64,000 nt of DNA from positions 558,001-622,000 of the forward strand of contig NZ_CP065707.1 of the NCBI RefSeq assembly GCF_016028255.1, in the 5' to 3' direction. Below the pieces are notes generated by a model. The model saw nothing but the letters and a program-made list of their open reading frames with translations, was not told the origin of the DNA and made no database searches. Positions 18,771-25,929 of the stretch are shown here, one piece after another. How positions within the stretch are numbered: the first letter of the stretch is position 1; every line of letters begins with the position of its first letter. The stretch comes from Streptococcus oralis (lineage in GTDB: Bacteria > Bacillota > Bacilli > Lactobacillales > Streptococcaceae). Both the position numbers and the translations under genes were made by a program.

Positions 18771-19081
18771 TGTCAGAACGTACGGCTTTACCGATTGGAA
18801 GTGTTGTTCGAATGAGAGAAGGTGTGGAGCCTGTCATGATTGTTAATCATTGTCCAGTTACTGAAAAGGACGGTAAGCAAGGTTATTTTGATTTTGGAGC
18901 TGTCAGTCTTCCACTAGGACTCATTAATCAAAACATTATCTTCTTTAACAAGGAGGATATAGATGAGGTTCTATTCTTTGGCTACATCGATCGTAGATTT
19001 CAAGACTTTTTGAGTCGTTATGATGAGGAAGTTTCAAAAATCACCTATGACCACTTCACCATAGAAGACTTCAAAAAATGA
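18770..19081 (+). CDS. DUF4176 domain protein (module A)
   Basis: A 103-residue soluble protein with the full DUF4176 pattern: LPIGSVVRMREGVEPVMIVN near the start, FDFGAVSLPLGL in the middle and NKEDIDEVLFFGYID towards the end. It shares one base with the upstream immunity gene and is the last gene of module A, closed by a terminator at 19087. Its 3' two-thirds and terminator recur at 22218-22511, and the last part again at 29116-29221, marking cassette joints. Its molecular role is unknown. Confidence 0.75.
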   Translation: MSERTALPIGSVVRMREGVEPVMIVNHCPVTEKDGKQGYFDFGAVSLPLGLINQNIIFFNKEDIDEVLFFGYIDRRFQDFLSRYDEEVSKITYDHFTIEDFKK

Positions 19082-19153
19082 CATACAAATCCTAGGATTC
19101 CATTCTAGGATTTTCTATATGATGAGAAAATGTTATAATGAAGATTAAGTAGA
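18861..19153 (+). repeat. Cassette-joint repeat, copy 1 (DUF4176 3' end, terminator, -10 box)
   Basis: This segment runs from CTGAAAAGGACGG inside the DUF4176 gene through its stop, the terminator hairpin and TATAAT to AAGATTAAGTAGA. It matches 22218-22511 nearly base for base (one indel in a T run) and, over its last part, 29116-29221. It is where effector modules have been joined or duplicated. Confidence 0.85.
19087..19114 (+). terminator. Terminator closing module A
   Basis: AAATCCTAGGAT pairs with ATTCTAGGATTT (one G-U pair) around TCC, followed by T-rich DNA. A TATAAT box follows at 19134-19139 and could start transcription of module B, but no good -35 is visible. Confidence 0.8.
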
Positions 19154-19194
19154 CTGGTCACTGATGTAATCTATCTGAAAAGTATCAGGAAGTA

Positions 19195-19773
19195 TTGACA
19201 GCGGTAGCGATGACCTTATCAGGACATCCAGATGTTTTTAGAGCCTGTTATATAGCTTTTATGAATGACGAACCTAGTTATCATTATCATCCAATGATAG
19301 GTGCGCCGTTGGAGTTTTTCTATGAAAAAGAACTCGTGCGAATTCGGCGTCTCCAAGAAGAAGTCACCTTACCTCGTTCGCTTTTTATCCAGTATGCTTC
19401 CTATGTGGATCTCTGTTTAAGTCGTATCTATCCTTTAGGTAGTGTTGTCGAACTTGATCGTGAACTTCTTCCTAAGGACTTGGTTGAGTCATTTGAAAGC
19501 GAGCAGATGGACTTTTTTGTAGTTCTTTCAGGTCGTCGAGTTGATTTGGCAAATGGCCATTATGTGGACTACATCGGTCATGGCTATCCATTTGGATTAC
19601 GCTTTGACACTTCACCCTTGTTTTTAAGCAATCTCTTGATTAAGAGAGTAGTATCAGAAGGGTATTCGGATACCGTGGATGAACACTACTGCCAAGAAGC
19701 TCTGCGTAAGGACTATCTAGACGCAGGATTGATTTCCAGTGTTTACGCAGAGGAGGAAGTGAATGAAGATTGA
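19195..19773 (+). CDS. DUF4176-related protein (module B), N-terminus probably truncated
   Basis: About 192 residues from a TTG at 19195; an ATG lies at 19210. It parallels the module A protein at 15819 (IYPLGSVVELDRELLPKDLV, FVVLSGRRV, DYIGHGYPFGL). The shared region extends upstream of the TTG as NLSEKYQEV but hits an in-frame TGA at 19162. About 20 N-terminal residues present in the paralog are therefore missing, lost at the joint repeat. There is no clear ribosome site at the TTG. It overlaps the LXG gene by 11 bases. It may be expressed from an internal start or be a remnant. Confidence 0.5.
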   Translation: MTAVAMTLSGHPDVFRACYIAFMNDEPSYHYHPMIGAPLEFFYEKELVRIRRLQEEVTLPRSLFIQYASYVDLCLSRIYPLGSVVELDRELLPKDLVESFESEQMDFFVVLSGRRVDLANGHYVDYIGHGYPFGLRFDTSPLFLSNLLIKRVVSEGYSDTVDEHYCQEALRKDYLDAGLISSVYAEEEVNED

Positions 19774-21106
19774 TGTATCCGAAGTTCGAGTTCAAAAAGA
19801 GTTGTTAGTTATTTCGGTAAATAGTATCAAGGAACAGCTGTCTGTTTCGAGAAGCCGTCTATCAGAGGTCGTTTCAACCGATAGCCTCAAAGGAGCAGTG
19901 AAGGATGCCATTAACCAGAAGGTGACCAACTATCAGATACCACTGGTTGATAACTATGTCAATGCCCTAGATAGCATTGTCAGTCGCTATGATGGACTTG
20001 TGAAGCTCTTCCAAGACACGGTGTCAGAGACCGACAACAGTGCCATTATTAAGACAGAATACCTAGAACGCATCAAGCAACGGATGAAAGATCCGATCGA
20101 GGGATTGAAGAGCAGTTCCAGTAAGACGAAAAATATCTATGCAGGGATAAGTGATATCCTAACGTTAACGAATCCAAGCTTGGATAGTGTGAATACGAGC
20201 TATAATCAAGCAGTCAAGAGTTTAGATGATACCATAAAGAATATGGAAACTTTTAATCAACTTGTTGGAGATAGTAGCTTTACAGATTTGATAAATGTTC
20301 AAAATAAGCAATTAAAGTTTCTCGCCCTTCATTCAAGTACTCCATTTACCGAATACGCGGCAAGAACTTATTATCGTAGTACAAGTTTTAAAAACGATGT
20401 TGCAGAATATACTAAGGCCGTGCATAGTGGAGGAAAGAAAGTCGAGTTACAGAATGATTTAGCCAAACGATTAGCTGAGTCTAAGTATAGCGGAGAAAAA
20501 GTTAAGAAGCTTCCACCGGGAGTTGTGGTTGATGATGATTTTTCTGATTTAGATATGGGATTTGAAGCTTATGCTGGGAAAACTACTGCAGGTGATACGA
20601 ATTTAGGCGGAGAAGTTTCGGTACTTAAGGCAGATGTTTCTGCTGGTGTAATCAAATCATTAGCTTCTGCTAAAGAAGGTAAGAAAGATGTCTCAAAAAA
20701 TAAAAAAAATTCTCAAAAATATGGCATTGGAGCTAAAGCTAAAGCTAAAATTACTGGCGCTGAGGCGGAAGGGCATGCTCGCTGGGGAGATGATAGTAAC
20801 GATATCCATGCAAAACTCTCTGGCTCTGCATATACAGCTTCGGCAGATGCAAGCGGAGAAATTGGTTTTTTTACTAATAGGGAAGGAAAACTAAAGGGAG
20901 GAGTCCAATTAGAGGTGGGAGCTGATGCTTATATTGTAGAAGGAGAAGCTAAAGCTGGATTTAAAATATTTGGTCTTACGATTGATGTAAGTGCTTCTGC
21001 CGGAGTGGGTGTTTCTGCTAGGGCAAAAGTGGGAGTAACAACTGAAAAAGCAGAGGCAAAAATGAAACTAGGACCATTTGGCTTGGGCTTATCAATAGGG
21101 TGGTAA
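19763..21106 (+). CDS. LXG domain type VII effector B
   Basis: A 447-residue protein with a canonical LXG head (L42-K43-G44 in SLKGAVKDAI), helical over about residues 1-230. AGGAGGAAGTGA just before the ATG gives the strongest ribosome site of the three related LXG genes, so this is the best candidate for an expressed one. The tail (about 255-447) is rich in alanine, glycine and lysine with alternating patterns (AKAKAKITGAEAEGHARW, VSASAGVGVSARAKVGV), suggesting a beta-strand or amphipathic repeat region. No nuclease, NADase or lipid-II motif is visible. DNA for residues about 4-164 is almost identical to effector C. Confidence 0.8.
   Translation: MKIDVSEVRVQKELLVISVNSIKEQLSVSRSRLSEVVSTDSLKGAVKDAINQKVTNYQIPLVDNYVNALDSIVSRYDGLVKLFQDTVSETDNSAIIKTEYLERIKQRMKDPIEGLKSSSSKTKNIYAGISDILTLTNPSLDSVNTSYNQAVKSLDDTIKNMETFNQLVGDSSFTDLINVQNKQLKFLALHSSTPFTEYAARTYYRSTSFKNDVAEYTKAVHSGGKKVELQNDLAKRLAESKYSGEKVKKLPPGVVVDDDFSDLDMGFEAYAGKTTAGDTNLGGEVSVLKADVSAGVIKSLASAKEGKKDVSKNKKNSQKYGIGAKAKAKITGAEAEGHARWGDDSNDIHAKLSGSAYTASADASGEIGFFTNREGKLKGGVQLEVGADAYIVEGEAKAGFKIFGLTIDVSASAGVGVSARAKVGVTTEKAEAKMKLGPFGLGLSIGW
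19772..20257 (+). repeat. LXG head repeat, copy 1
   Basis: These 486 bases match 22515-23000 at nearly every position, and the part from GGTTGATAAC (19945) also matches 25935 onward. Identity stops abruptly after TTTTAAT, where effector B diverges from C and D. It is a natural substrate for recombination between effector genes. Confidence 0.9.
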
Positions 21107-21109
21107 AAC

Positions 21110-21871
21110 ATGGAAATACAATTACAATTACGGGGAAACTCAGAGGGATTAATTCTTCAGTCAAAACTACCTGATGAAGAACATTGGACTGAAAGGATTG
21201 AAATCGTTCAAGAAGAGGCAGGATACCGTCTATATGCAACAGATTTAGAAATTCTTGTCTTGAAAGAATCAGAATTCATTTCTCCAAAGAAAAGAATAGT
21301 CGCTAGAGGGTTAAATAAGGATTTGATTTATTCTGAAGAAGAAAGATTTGGTCACTTATGGGAACAAGCATACTGGCATGGAGTTTTTCAATCCAATTTA
21401 AATAACTATGAAATGACGTGTGTAAGTTCAGGTAGTAAAGGAGATATTCTACCTGTCACAAAAGATGGCATTCCGATTGCCGTTTATGCTGCAAGTAATA
21501 TTGCCATTGCTGGAAAGAGAAATTTTTCTCTCTATACTGAAAATATTGACGAAATTGATAATTTACTGATGTTGTTTGTAGTTGATTATATTAGGGGATA
21601 TGACTTTTTAGATATTGATTCTTTATCTGCAAGATATCGTTTCTTTTATCAATTCACTGATCGCTCATCTATAACGCAGGAACATTTAGATATGCTTCCA
21701 GAGGCTAGAAGACCTTCCAAGATAGAGGCGTCTATTATTTATTTTTTATCAGCCTTCCTTGTTATAGGTGTAAGCTTGGTATCATTACGACCTTTATTCT
21801 TATTTTTAGTAGTACTACTGATACATTTTATTTATAATATAATAAAGAATTGGAGAAATAGAGATGAATAA
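21110..21871 (+). CDS. Putative immunity protein for effector B
   Basis: A 253-residue protein beginning three bases after the LXG stop. The N-terminal 200 residues are soluble and acidic (LQEEAGYRLYATDLEIL-like beta and helix mix). The C-terminus has two helices (YFLSAFLVIGVSLVSL and LFLFLVVLLIHFIYNII) and a short basic tail. Its position directly behind the toxin gene suggests immunity. It differs in topology from the immunity candidates of modules A, C and D, in line with a different toxin tail. No family is recognised. Confidence 0.5.
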   Translation: MEIQLQLRGNSEGLILQSKLPDEEHWTERIEIVQEEAGYRLYATDLEILVLKESEFISPKKRIVARGLNKDLIYSEEERFGHLWEQAYWHGVFQSNLNNYEMTCVSSGSKGDILPVTKDGIPIAVYAASNIAIAGKRNFSLYTENIDEIDNLLMLFVVDYIRGYDFLDIDSLSARYRFFYQFTDRSSITQEHLDMLPEARRPSKIEASIIYFLSAFLVIGVSLVSLRPLFLFLVVLLIHFIYNIIKNWRNRDE

Positions 21872-22133
21872 AAATTGGTTGCCACTGGGAACAACTGTTT
21901 TATTAAAGAATGGGACTCAACCTATTATGATTGTCGGGCGTTATCAACAGAATAGTGAAGGGAAAGTTTTTGATTATTCTGGGGTCCTAAACCCTCAAGG
22001 GTTTGAAGATTCTCAGTCAATGTATTTGTTTGATGCTGAGAAAATTGATCAGGTGTTATTTAAAGCTCACGTAACAGAGTTTGAGAAAGAGTTTATCACA
22101 AGATTAGAAGAGTTCATTTCTAGCGATAAATAG
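21864..22133 (+). CDS. DUF4176 domain protein (module B)
   Basis: An 89-residue protein with WLPLGTTVLLKNGTQPIMIV, FDYSGVLNPQGF and DAEKIDQVLF in the DUF4176 order. It overlaps the immunity gene by eight bases and ends module B. It is a divergent, intact relative of the protein at 18770, so each of modules A and B has its own copy after the immunity gene, while C and D have DUF5085-like pairs instead. Confidence 0.72.
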   Translation: MNKNWLPLGTTVLLKNGTQPIMIVGRYQQNSEGKVFDYSGVLNPQGFEDSQSMYLFDAEKIDQVLFKAHVTEFEKEFITRLEEFISSDK

Positions 22134-22217
22134 GTCTGGTTTTTATTAACAGCTTGTGAAAACTTTCGTTACTAAAAAAATAAATAATGAAGGAGTAGTA
22201 TGAGGTGTTTTGATAAA

Positions 22218-22439
22218 CTGAAAAGGACGGCAAGCAAGGTTTTTTTTGATTTTGGAGCGGTCAGTCTTCCACTAGGGCTTATTAATCAAAACATTATCTT
22301 CTTTAACAAAGAGGATATAGAGGAGGTTCTATTCTTTGGCTATATTGATCGTCGATTTCAAGACTTTTTGAGTCGTTATGATGAGGAAGTTTCAAAAATC
22401 ACCTATGACTATTTCACCATAGAAGACTTCAAAAAATGA
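22218..22439 (+). pseudogene. DUF4176 remnant (5'-truncated, frameshifted)
   Basis: The last about 70 codons of a DUF4176 gene nearly identical to 18770-19081. The copy starts abruptly at CTGAAAAGG, lacks the LPIGSVV motif, and carries one extra T in a T run that shifts the frame before FDFGAVSLPLGL. An ATG at 22200 could open a 79-codon chimeric frame. It is most likely a scar of cassette exchange. Confidence 0.8.
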
Positions 22440-22444
22440 CATAC

Positions 22445-22472
22445 AAATCCTAGGATTCTATTCTAGGATTTT
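22445..22472 (+). terminator. Terminator before effector C
   Basis: AAATCCTAGGAT and ATTCTAGGATTT pair around TCT, followed by a short T run, as at 19087. It isolates effector C from module B transcription. Confidence 0.75.
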
Positions 22473-22491
22473 CTATATGGTGAGAAAATGT

Positions 22492-22497
22492 TATAAT
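22492..22497 (+). promoter_or_regulatory. -10 box just upstream of effector C
   Basis: A perfect TATAAT 14 bases before the ATG of effector C. Any transcript from it would begin only a few bases before the start codon and carry no ribosome site. No -35 match is seen at 17 bases. Confidence 0.4.
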
Positions 22498-22511
22498 GAA
22501 GATTAAGTAGA

Positions 22512-24026
22512 ATGGATGTATCCGAAGTTCGAGTTCAAAAAGAGTTGTTAGTTATTTCGGTAAATAGTATCAAGGAGCAGCTATCTGTTTCGAGAAGTCG
22601 TCTATCAGAGGTAGTTTCAACCGATAGTCTTAAAGGGGCAGTGAAGGATGCCATTAACCAGAAGGTGACCAACTATCAAATACCACTGGTTGATAACTAT
22701 GTCAATGCCCTAGATAGCATTGTCGGTCGCTATGATGGACTTGTGAAGCTCTTTCAAGACATGGTGTCAGAGACTGACAACAGTGCCATTATTAAGACAG
22801 AATACCTAGAACGCATCAAGCAACGGATGAAAGATCCGATCGAGGGACTAAAGAGCAGTTCCAGTAAGACGAAAAATATCTATGCAGGGATAAGCGATAT
22901 CCTAACGTTAACGAATCCTAGTTTGGATAATGTGAACACGAGCTATAGTCAAGCAGTCAAGAGTTTAGATGATACCATAAAGAACATGGAAGCTTTTAAT
23001 AGTGTTCTTTTAAAGACAGATACTTTTGACCTTATTGATATGCAAAATAGTGAAATCGCTACCCTATCAGGCTATGCCCCTCTTCCGTATGAGAACCGCG
23101 TATCGAGAAATTATTATAATCGAACTCAGTTTAAAAATTCAGTTTCAGAGATACACACAGCTATCCATAGCAATTCCAAAGCTGTGAAGTACCAAAATGC
23201 TCTCGCAAAACAGCTTGCCGAGTCTAAGTATAGTGGGAAGGTAGTCTCAGAACAGCAAAAAGAAATTTCTGTATCGAAAATTAGTGAAACTTTTGGTTTA
23301 ACTCCTCCTGAAGCAGAAGATGTTTTAGATTATATTAAATCAATGGGGGAAGCTGTCATTACCTATCGAGGAGCAAATATTTTTCTTAATGGTATCAAAA
23401 TAACAATGGATAGCCAAGGAAGAATGAGATGGGGCAATAAGTTTATTTTCAAATCTTCTACTAACAATTTATACAGGCATGGTCGCAATTTCCAAAATGC
23501 TTCAGGAATTGATCTAGAAAATTACCACTATTCAGGTAATTTGCAAGGTGTTGCTCGTATGAAAGAAATGGGTAAAGCAGGATGGAGCGGTTTCAAAGAG
23601 TCTGTTAATCCACTAAATGATTTTAAAGGGTGGAAAGAAGTAGGGAAAGTTGGTAAGGCATTTAAATTAGCTGGAGGAATTTTAACAGCTATAAATATCT
23701 ATAATAATTTTAGGGAGAATGTGGATATGTCTGATGGTATCTCGGCCAAAGAAGCGCGGGACTTTACGATTGATTCAGCCGTTGATATTGGCTCCGGTGC
23801 TGCAGCTGCTGGATTGGGTGCTGCCATTGGTTCGGCCTTCTTACCTCCTTTAGGAACAGTAATAGGAGCGGGTGCAGGGATTGCTATCAATTATGCTCTA
23901 AATCATGTTAAGTTACCATTTGTTGGTAAGAGTGCAGTTGATGCGATAAAAGATTTTGGGAAGGGTATAGGAGATAGTATAGGAAATAGTATAGGTAATG
24001 TAGTAAGTTCTATGTTTGGAGGTTAA
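22512..24026 (+). CDS. LXG domain type VII effector C (glycine-zipper tail), possibly silent
   Basis: A 504-residue protein with the same LXG head as effector B (SLKGAVKDAI) and a unique tail from about residue 243. The tail includes a soluble part (EAVITYRGANIFLNGIKI) and a hydrophobic glycine-zipper stretch (GSGAAAAGLGAAIGSAF, GTVIGAGAGIAINYAL, about 425-465), resembling pore-forming LXG toxins such as TelE of S. gallolyticus. The ATG lacks a Shine-Dalgarno site and follows the TATAAT box by only 14 bases, so expression as it stands is doubtful. The first residues MK/I of effector B are replaced by M alone. Confidence 0.75.
   Translation: MDVSEVRVQKELLVISVNSIKEQLSVSRSRLSEVVSTDSLKGAVKDAINQKVTNYQIPLVDNYVNALDSIVGRYDGLVKLFQDMVSETDNSAIIKTEYLERIKQRMKDPIEGLKSSSSKTKNIYAGISDILTLTNPSLDNVNTSYSQAVKSLDDTIKNMEAFNSVLLKTDTFDLIDMQNSEIATLSGYAPLPYENRVSRNYYNRTQFKNSVSEIHTAIHSNSKAVKYQNALAKQLAESKYSGKVVSEQQKEISVSKISETFGLTPPEAEDVLDYIKSMGEAVITYRGANIFLNGIKITMDSQGRMRWGNKFIFKSSTNNLYRHGRNFQNASGIDLENYHYSGNLQGVARMKEMGKAGWSGFKESVNPLNDFKGWKEVGKVGKAFKLAGGILTAINIYNNFRENVDMSDGISAKEARDFTIDSAVDIGSGAAAAGLGAAIGSAFLPPLGTVIGAGAGIAINYALNHVKLPFVGKSAVDAIKDFGKGIGDSIGNSIGNVVSSMFGG
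22515..23238 (+). repeat. LXG head repeat, copy 2
   Basis: The first 486 bases match effector B (19772-20257). The part 22688-23238 matches effector D (25935-26485) over 551 bases without gaps. Identity ends just after codons for AESKYSG, where the toxin tails begin. Confidence 0.9.
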
Positions 24027-24027
24027 T

Positions 24028-25020
24028 ATGGAAGAAAAAACAGTGAAAGAAGTTGAAGAATTAAATAAAGCATATTTTAAAAGCTTAGCGAATACTCGCG
24101 CATCTGCAAGTATGATGGTTATTTCGTTCACAGGAGCTTTCGCTTCGGCATTGTTTCTGCTTTTCCAATATTTTTATTTTGTTAAAGGCTACGGAATAAA
24201 TCCTTTGGAAAATTATTTTTTTGATTTTGTTTTGATTTATGTTATTTATCTTGTCGTGGCAACTTTTATTCCGCTAGGAATGACATTTATTTATCGTAGA
24301 CAGATTTTATCAACCATATTATTACTTTTATCTTATATAGGTATTTTTTTATCTTTGATACTTATATCTTATATTATTCTTGTTTATTCAGGGACTAATT
24401 TGCAAGAATATAACGAACGTTCATTATACACCATTCCTTTTTTGTTAATCTGTACAGTTGTTGGTTTTGTTTATCACTATTTTTGGCTAAAAAGAGAGTT
24501 AAAAAAAGGTTTTTCTACCAATAGAACAATGGGTAATTATTTTGCGAAATCTAGTGCCCACAATAATAATTCTCTTCTCATTATTTTTACAGTTTCCATG
24601 CTAGGCGGTGTTCTTTCTGGTAAGTTTGCGCTAGTTTTAGGAATTCTAACAGCTGTACTTTTTAGCTATGGCTTCTCCCAACTGATCACAGAAGTCGCCT
24701 ATCTTTTATATCTAAAAACTCAAAGCAAGGAGTATTGGGAAGATGTACCTAAGAAAAAAGAGACTTTTCGAAATTTATTTAAGGATTTCAGTTTGAAGAA
24801 AGCAAAGATTAGAATTTTCCTTGAGATTTTGTTTTGTTCAATATTTCTAGGTATTATGTATAATATAGGCTATTTTAGTCCTAGTTCATACACCCCCCTT
24901 TGGCTTATTTGGTTTGGGAGAATATTTATAATCTCAATAGGACTGGATATTTTGGGGAGCTTTATTCTATCTATGATGAAAAGATTAAAAACTGGATTCA
25001 AAAAAGGAAAGAAAAAATGA
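24028..25020 (+). CDS. Putative immunity protein for effector C (multi-pass membrane)
   Basis: A 330-residue integral membrane protein with about eight helices (MVISFTGAFASALFLLFQYF, FIPLGMTFIY, LLLLSYIGIFLSLILISYII, FLLICTVVGFVYHYFW and others). GGAGG six bases before the ATG at 24028 decides the start; the frame also opens at 24016 within the LXG stop region. The location immediately behind a pore-type toxin gene and the multi-pass topology suggest a membrane-embedded immunity protein. It overlaps the next gene by four bases (ATGA). Confidence 0.55.
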   Translation: MEEKTVKEVEELNKAYFKSLANTRASASMMVISFTGAFASALFLLFQYFYFVKGYGINPLENYFFDFVLIYVIYLVVATFIPLGMTFIYRRQILSTILLLLSYIGIFLSLILISYIILVYSGTNLQEYNERSLYTIPFLLICTVVGFVYHYFWLKRELKKGFSTNRTMGNYFAKSSAHNNNSLLIIFTVSMLGGVLSGKFALVLGILTAVLFSYGFSQLITEVAYLLYLKTQSKEYWEDVPKKKETFRNLFKDFSLKKAKIRIFLEILFCSIFLGIMYNIGYFSPSSYTPLWLIWFGRIFIISIGLDILGSFILSMMKRLKTGFKKGKKK

Positions 25021-25466
25021 ATTTTAAAAAAAGAGAATTAAGTCTTACAAATTTAATTGGTTTTAGATTGGAATTAACTCCCTCAGCCACTTTCTTTGAT
25101 CGTTTGATCTCAGATTCGAAGGAATTTAAAATACAAATGATACAAAACGGATTTTATGCAGATGGACCAATGTTTTATGCTTATAATCCCAAAAAAGCTG
25201 AACAAGATGTTCTTGTATTTACAACAGTTGGGAATAAACTTGAGATAAAGGGAGAAAATACTTCGGGTATTTTCTTTCAGGAATCATTAAATTTTACAAC
25301 CGATTTTTATTATCGTCATTATAATCAAGAAGAGCCAATCCCATATGAAGAAATCGAAAAAGAAATTTCAAAGTTAGGATTTAAATTAGTAAATATTATT
25401 CATGTCGTATTGGATCTTTATGGAGACTATGTAATTGACATGTATTGTGAGGTTGAAAAAGATTGA
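25017..25466 (+). CDS. DUF5085-like protein 1 of module C
   Basis: A 149-residue soluble protein. The pattern DGPMFYAYNPKK, a central strand-rich part and a C-terminal acidic strand (DLYGDYVIDMYCEVEKD) recall DUF5085 proteins, which I associate with firmicute type VII loci; a GyrI-like small-ligand-binding fold is my guess. The ATG overlaps the immunity stop. It is similar in layout to the next gene and to the pair at 28186 and 28616, so each of modules C and D ends in two such genes. Function is unknown. Confidence 0.5.
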   Translation: MNFKKRELSLTNLIGFRLELTPSATFFDRLISDSKEFKIQMIQNGFYADGPMFYAYNPKKAEQDVLVFTTVGNKLEIKGENTSGIFFQESLNFTTDFYYRHYNQEEPIPYEEIEKEISKLGFKLVNIIHVVLDLYGDYVIDMYCEVEKD

Positions 25467-25921
25467 TGAAACTACCAGAAAATGTTGTCAAAGTTAATAA
25501 AATTGCTTTTCAAAATGTGGTTAGACAGAGACTATCATTTCATTACAGTGAGATGGAAGAGCATTTGGAGCAGTTTATAAAAGGAATTGTAGAAGCGGGC
25601 TATCAATTAAAAGGCCCGTTCTTTTACAGTTTGAATAACGTTCCGTTAAATGAAGTAATAGAAATTGAGTTATTTATGCCTATATCCAACGATTTATTTA
25701 GTTTAAAAGGTTATAATTTTTCAACTTATTTTGAAATTAGCAATTTATTAAAAACGATTATTAAAGGAGACCTTAAGACTTCGACAGAAATAGAATATGC
25801 AAAATTAATAATAGCATTGGAAGAAAATGAATTGGAGATGGTAACCCCTTTTTATCACGTGGTTCCCAAAAACGGATTAGAATATTTAGAATTATTGGTA
25901 GGTTATTCCGAAAATATTTAG
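25466..25921 (+). CDS. DUF5085-like protein 2 of module C
   Basis: A 151-residue soluble protein with the same layout as its neighbour: an N-terminal strand, a helix (EEHLEQFIKGIVEAGYQLKG), a KGPFFYSLNN turn and a strand-rich middle (IEIELFMPISNDLF), ending LEYLELLVGYSENI. The ATG at 25466 overlaps the previous stop, with GAGGTTG upstream. The truncated effector D begins only nine bases after its stop, so this gene is the last intact one of module C. Confidence 0.5.
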   Translation: MKLPENVVKVNKIAFQNVVRQRLSFHYSEMEEHLEQFIKGIVEAGYQLKGPFFYSLNNVPLNEVIEIELFMPISNDLFSLKGYNFSTYFEISNLLKTIIKGDLKTSTEIEYAKLIIALEENELEMVTPFYHVVPKNGLEYLELLVGYSENI

Positions 25922-25929
25922 TAATGTAA

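Larger units (their letters stand above)
22218..22511 (+). repeat. Cassette-joint repeat, copy 2
   Basis: Second copy of the 293-bp joint (compare 18861-19153). Here the end AAGATTAAGTAGA runs straight into the LXG head of effector C, so the DUF4176-related gene that separates the joint from LXG in module B is deleted. Confidence 0.85.

Noticed and set aside
22200..22439. A functional 79-residue DUF4176 protein
   Set aside because: Its N-terminus is out of frame with the parent gene and the LPIGSVV motif is missing, so a scar is more likely.
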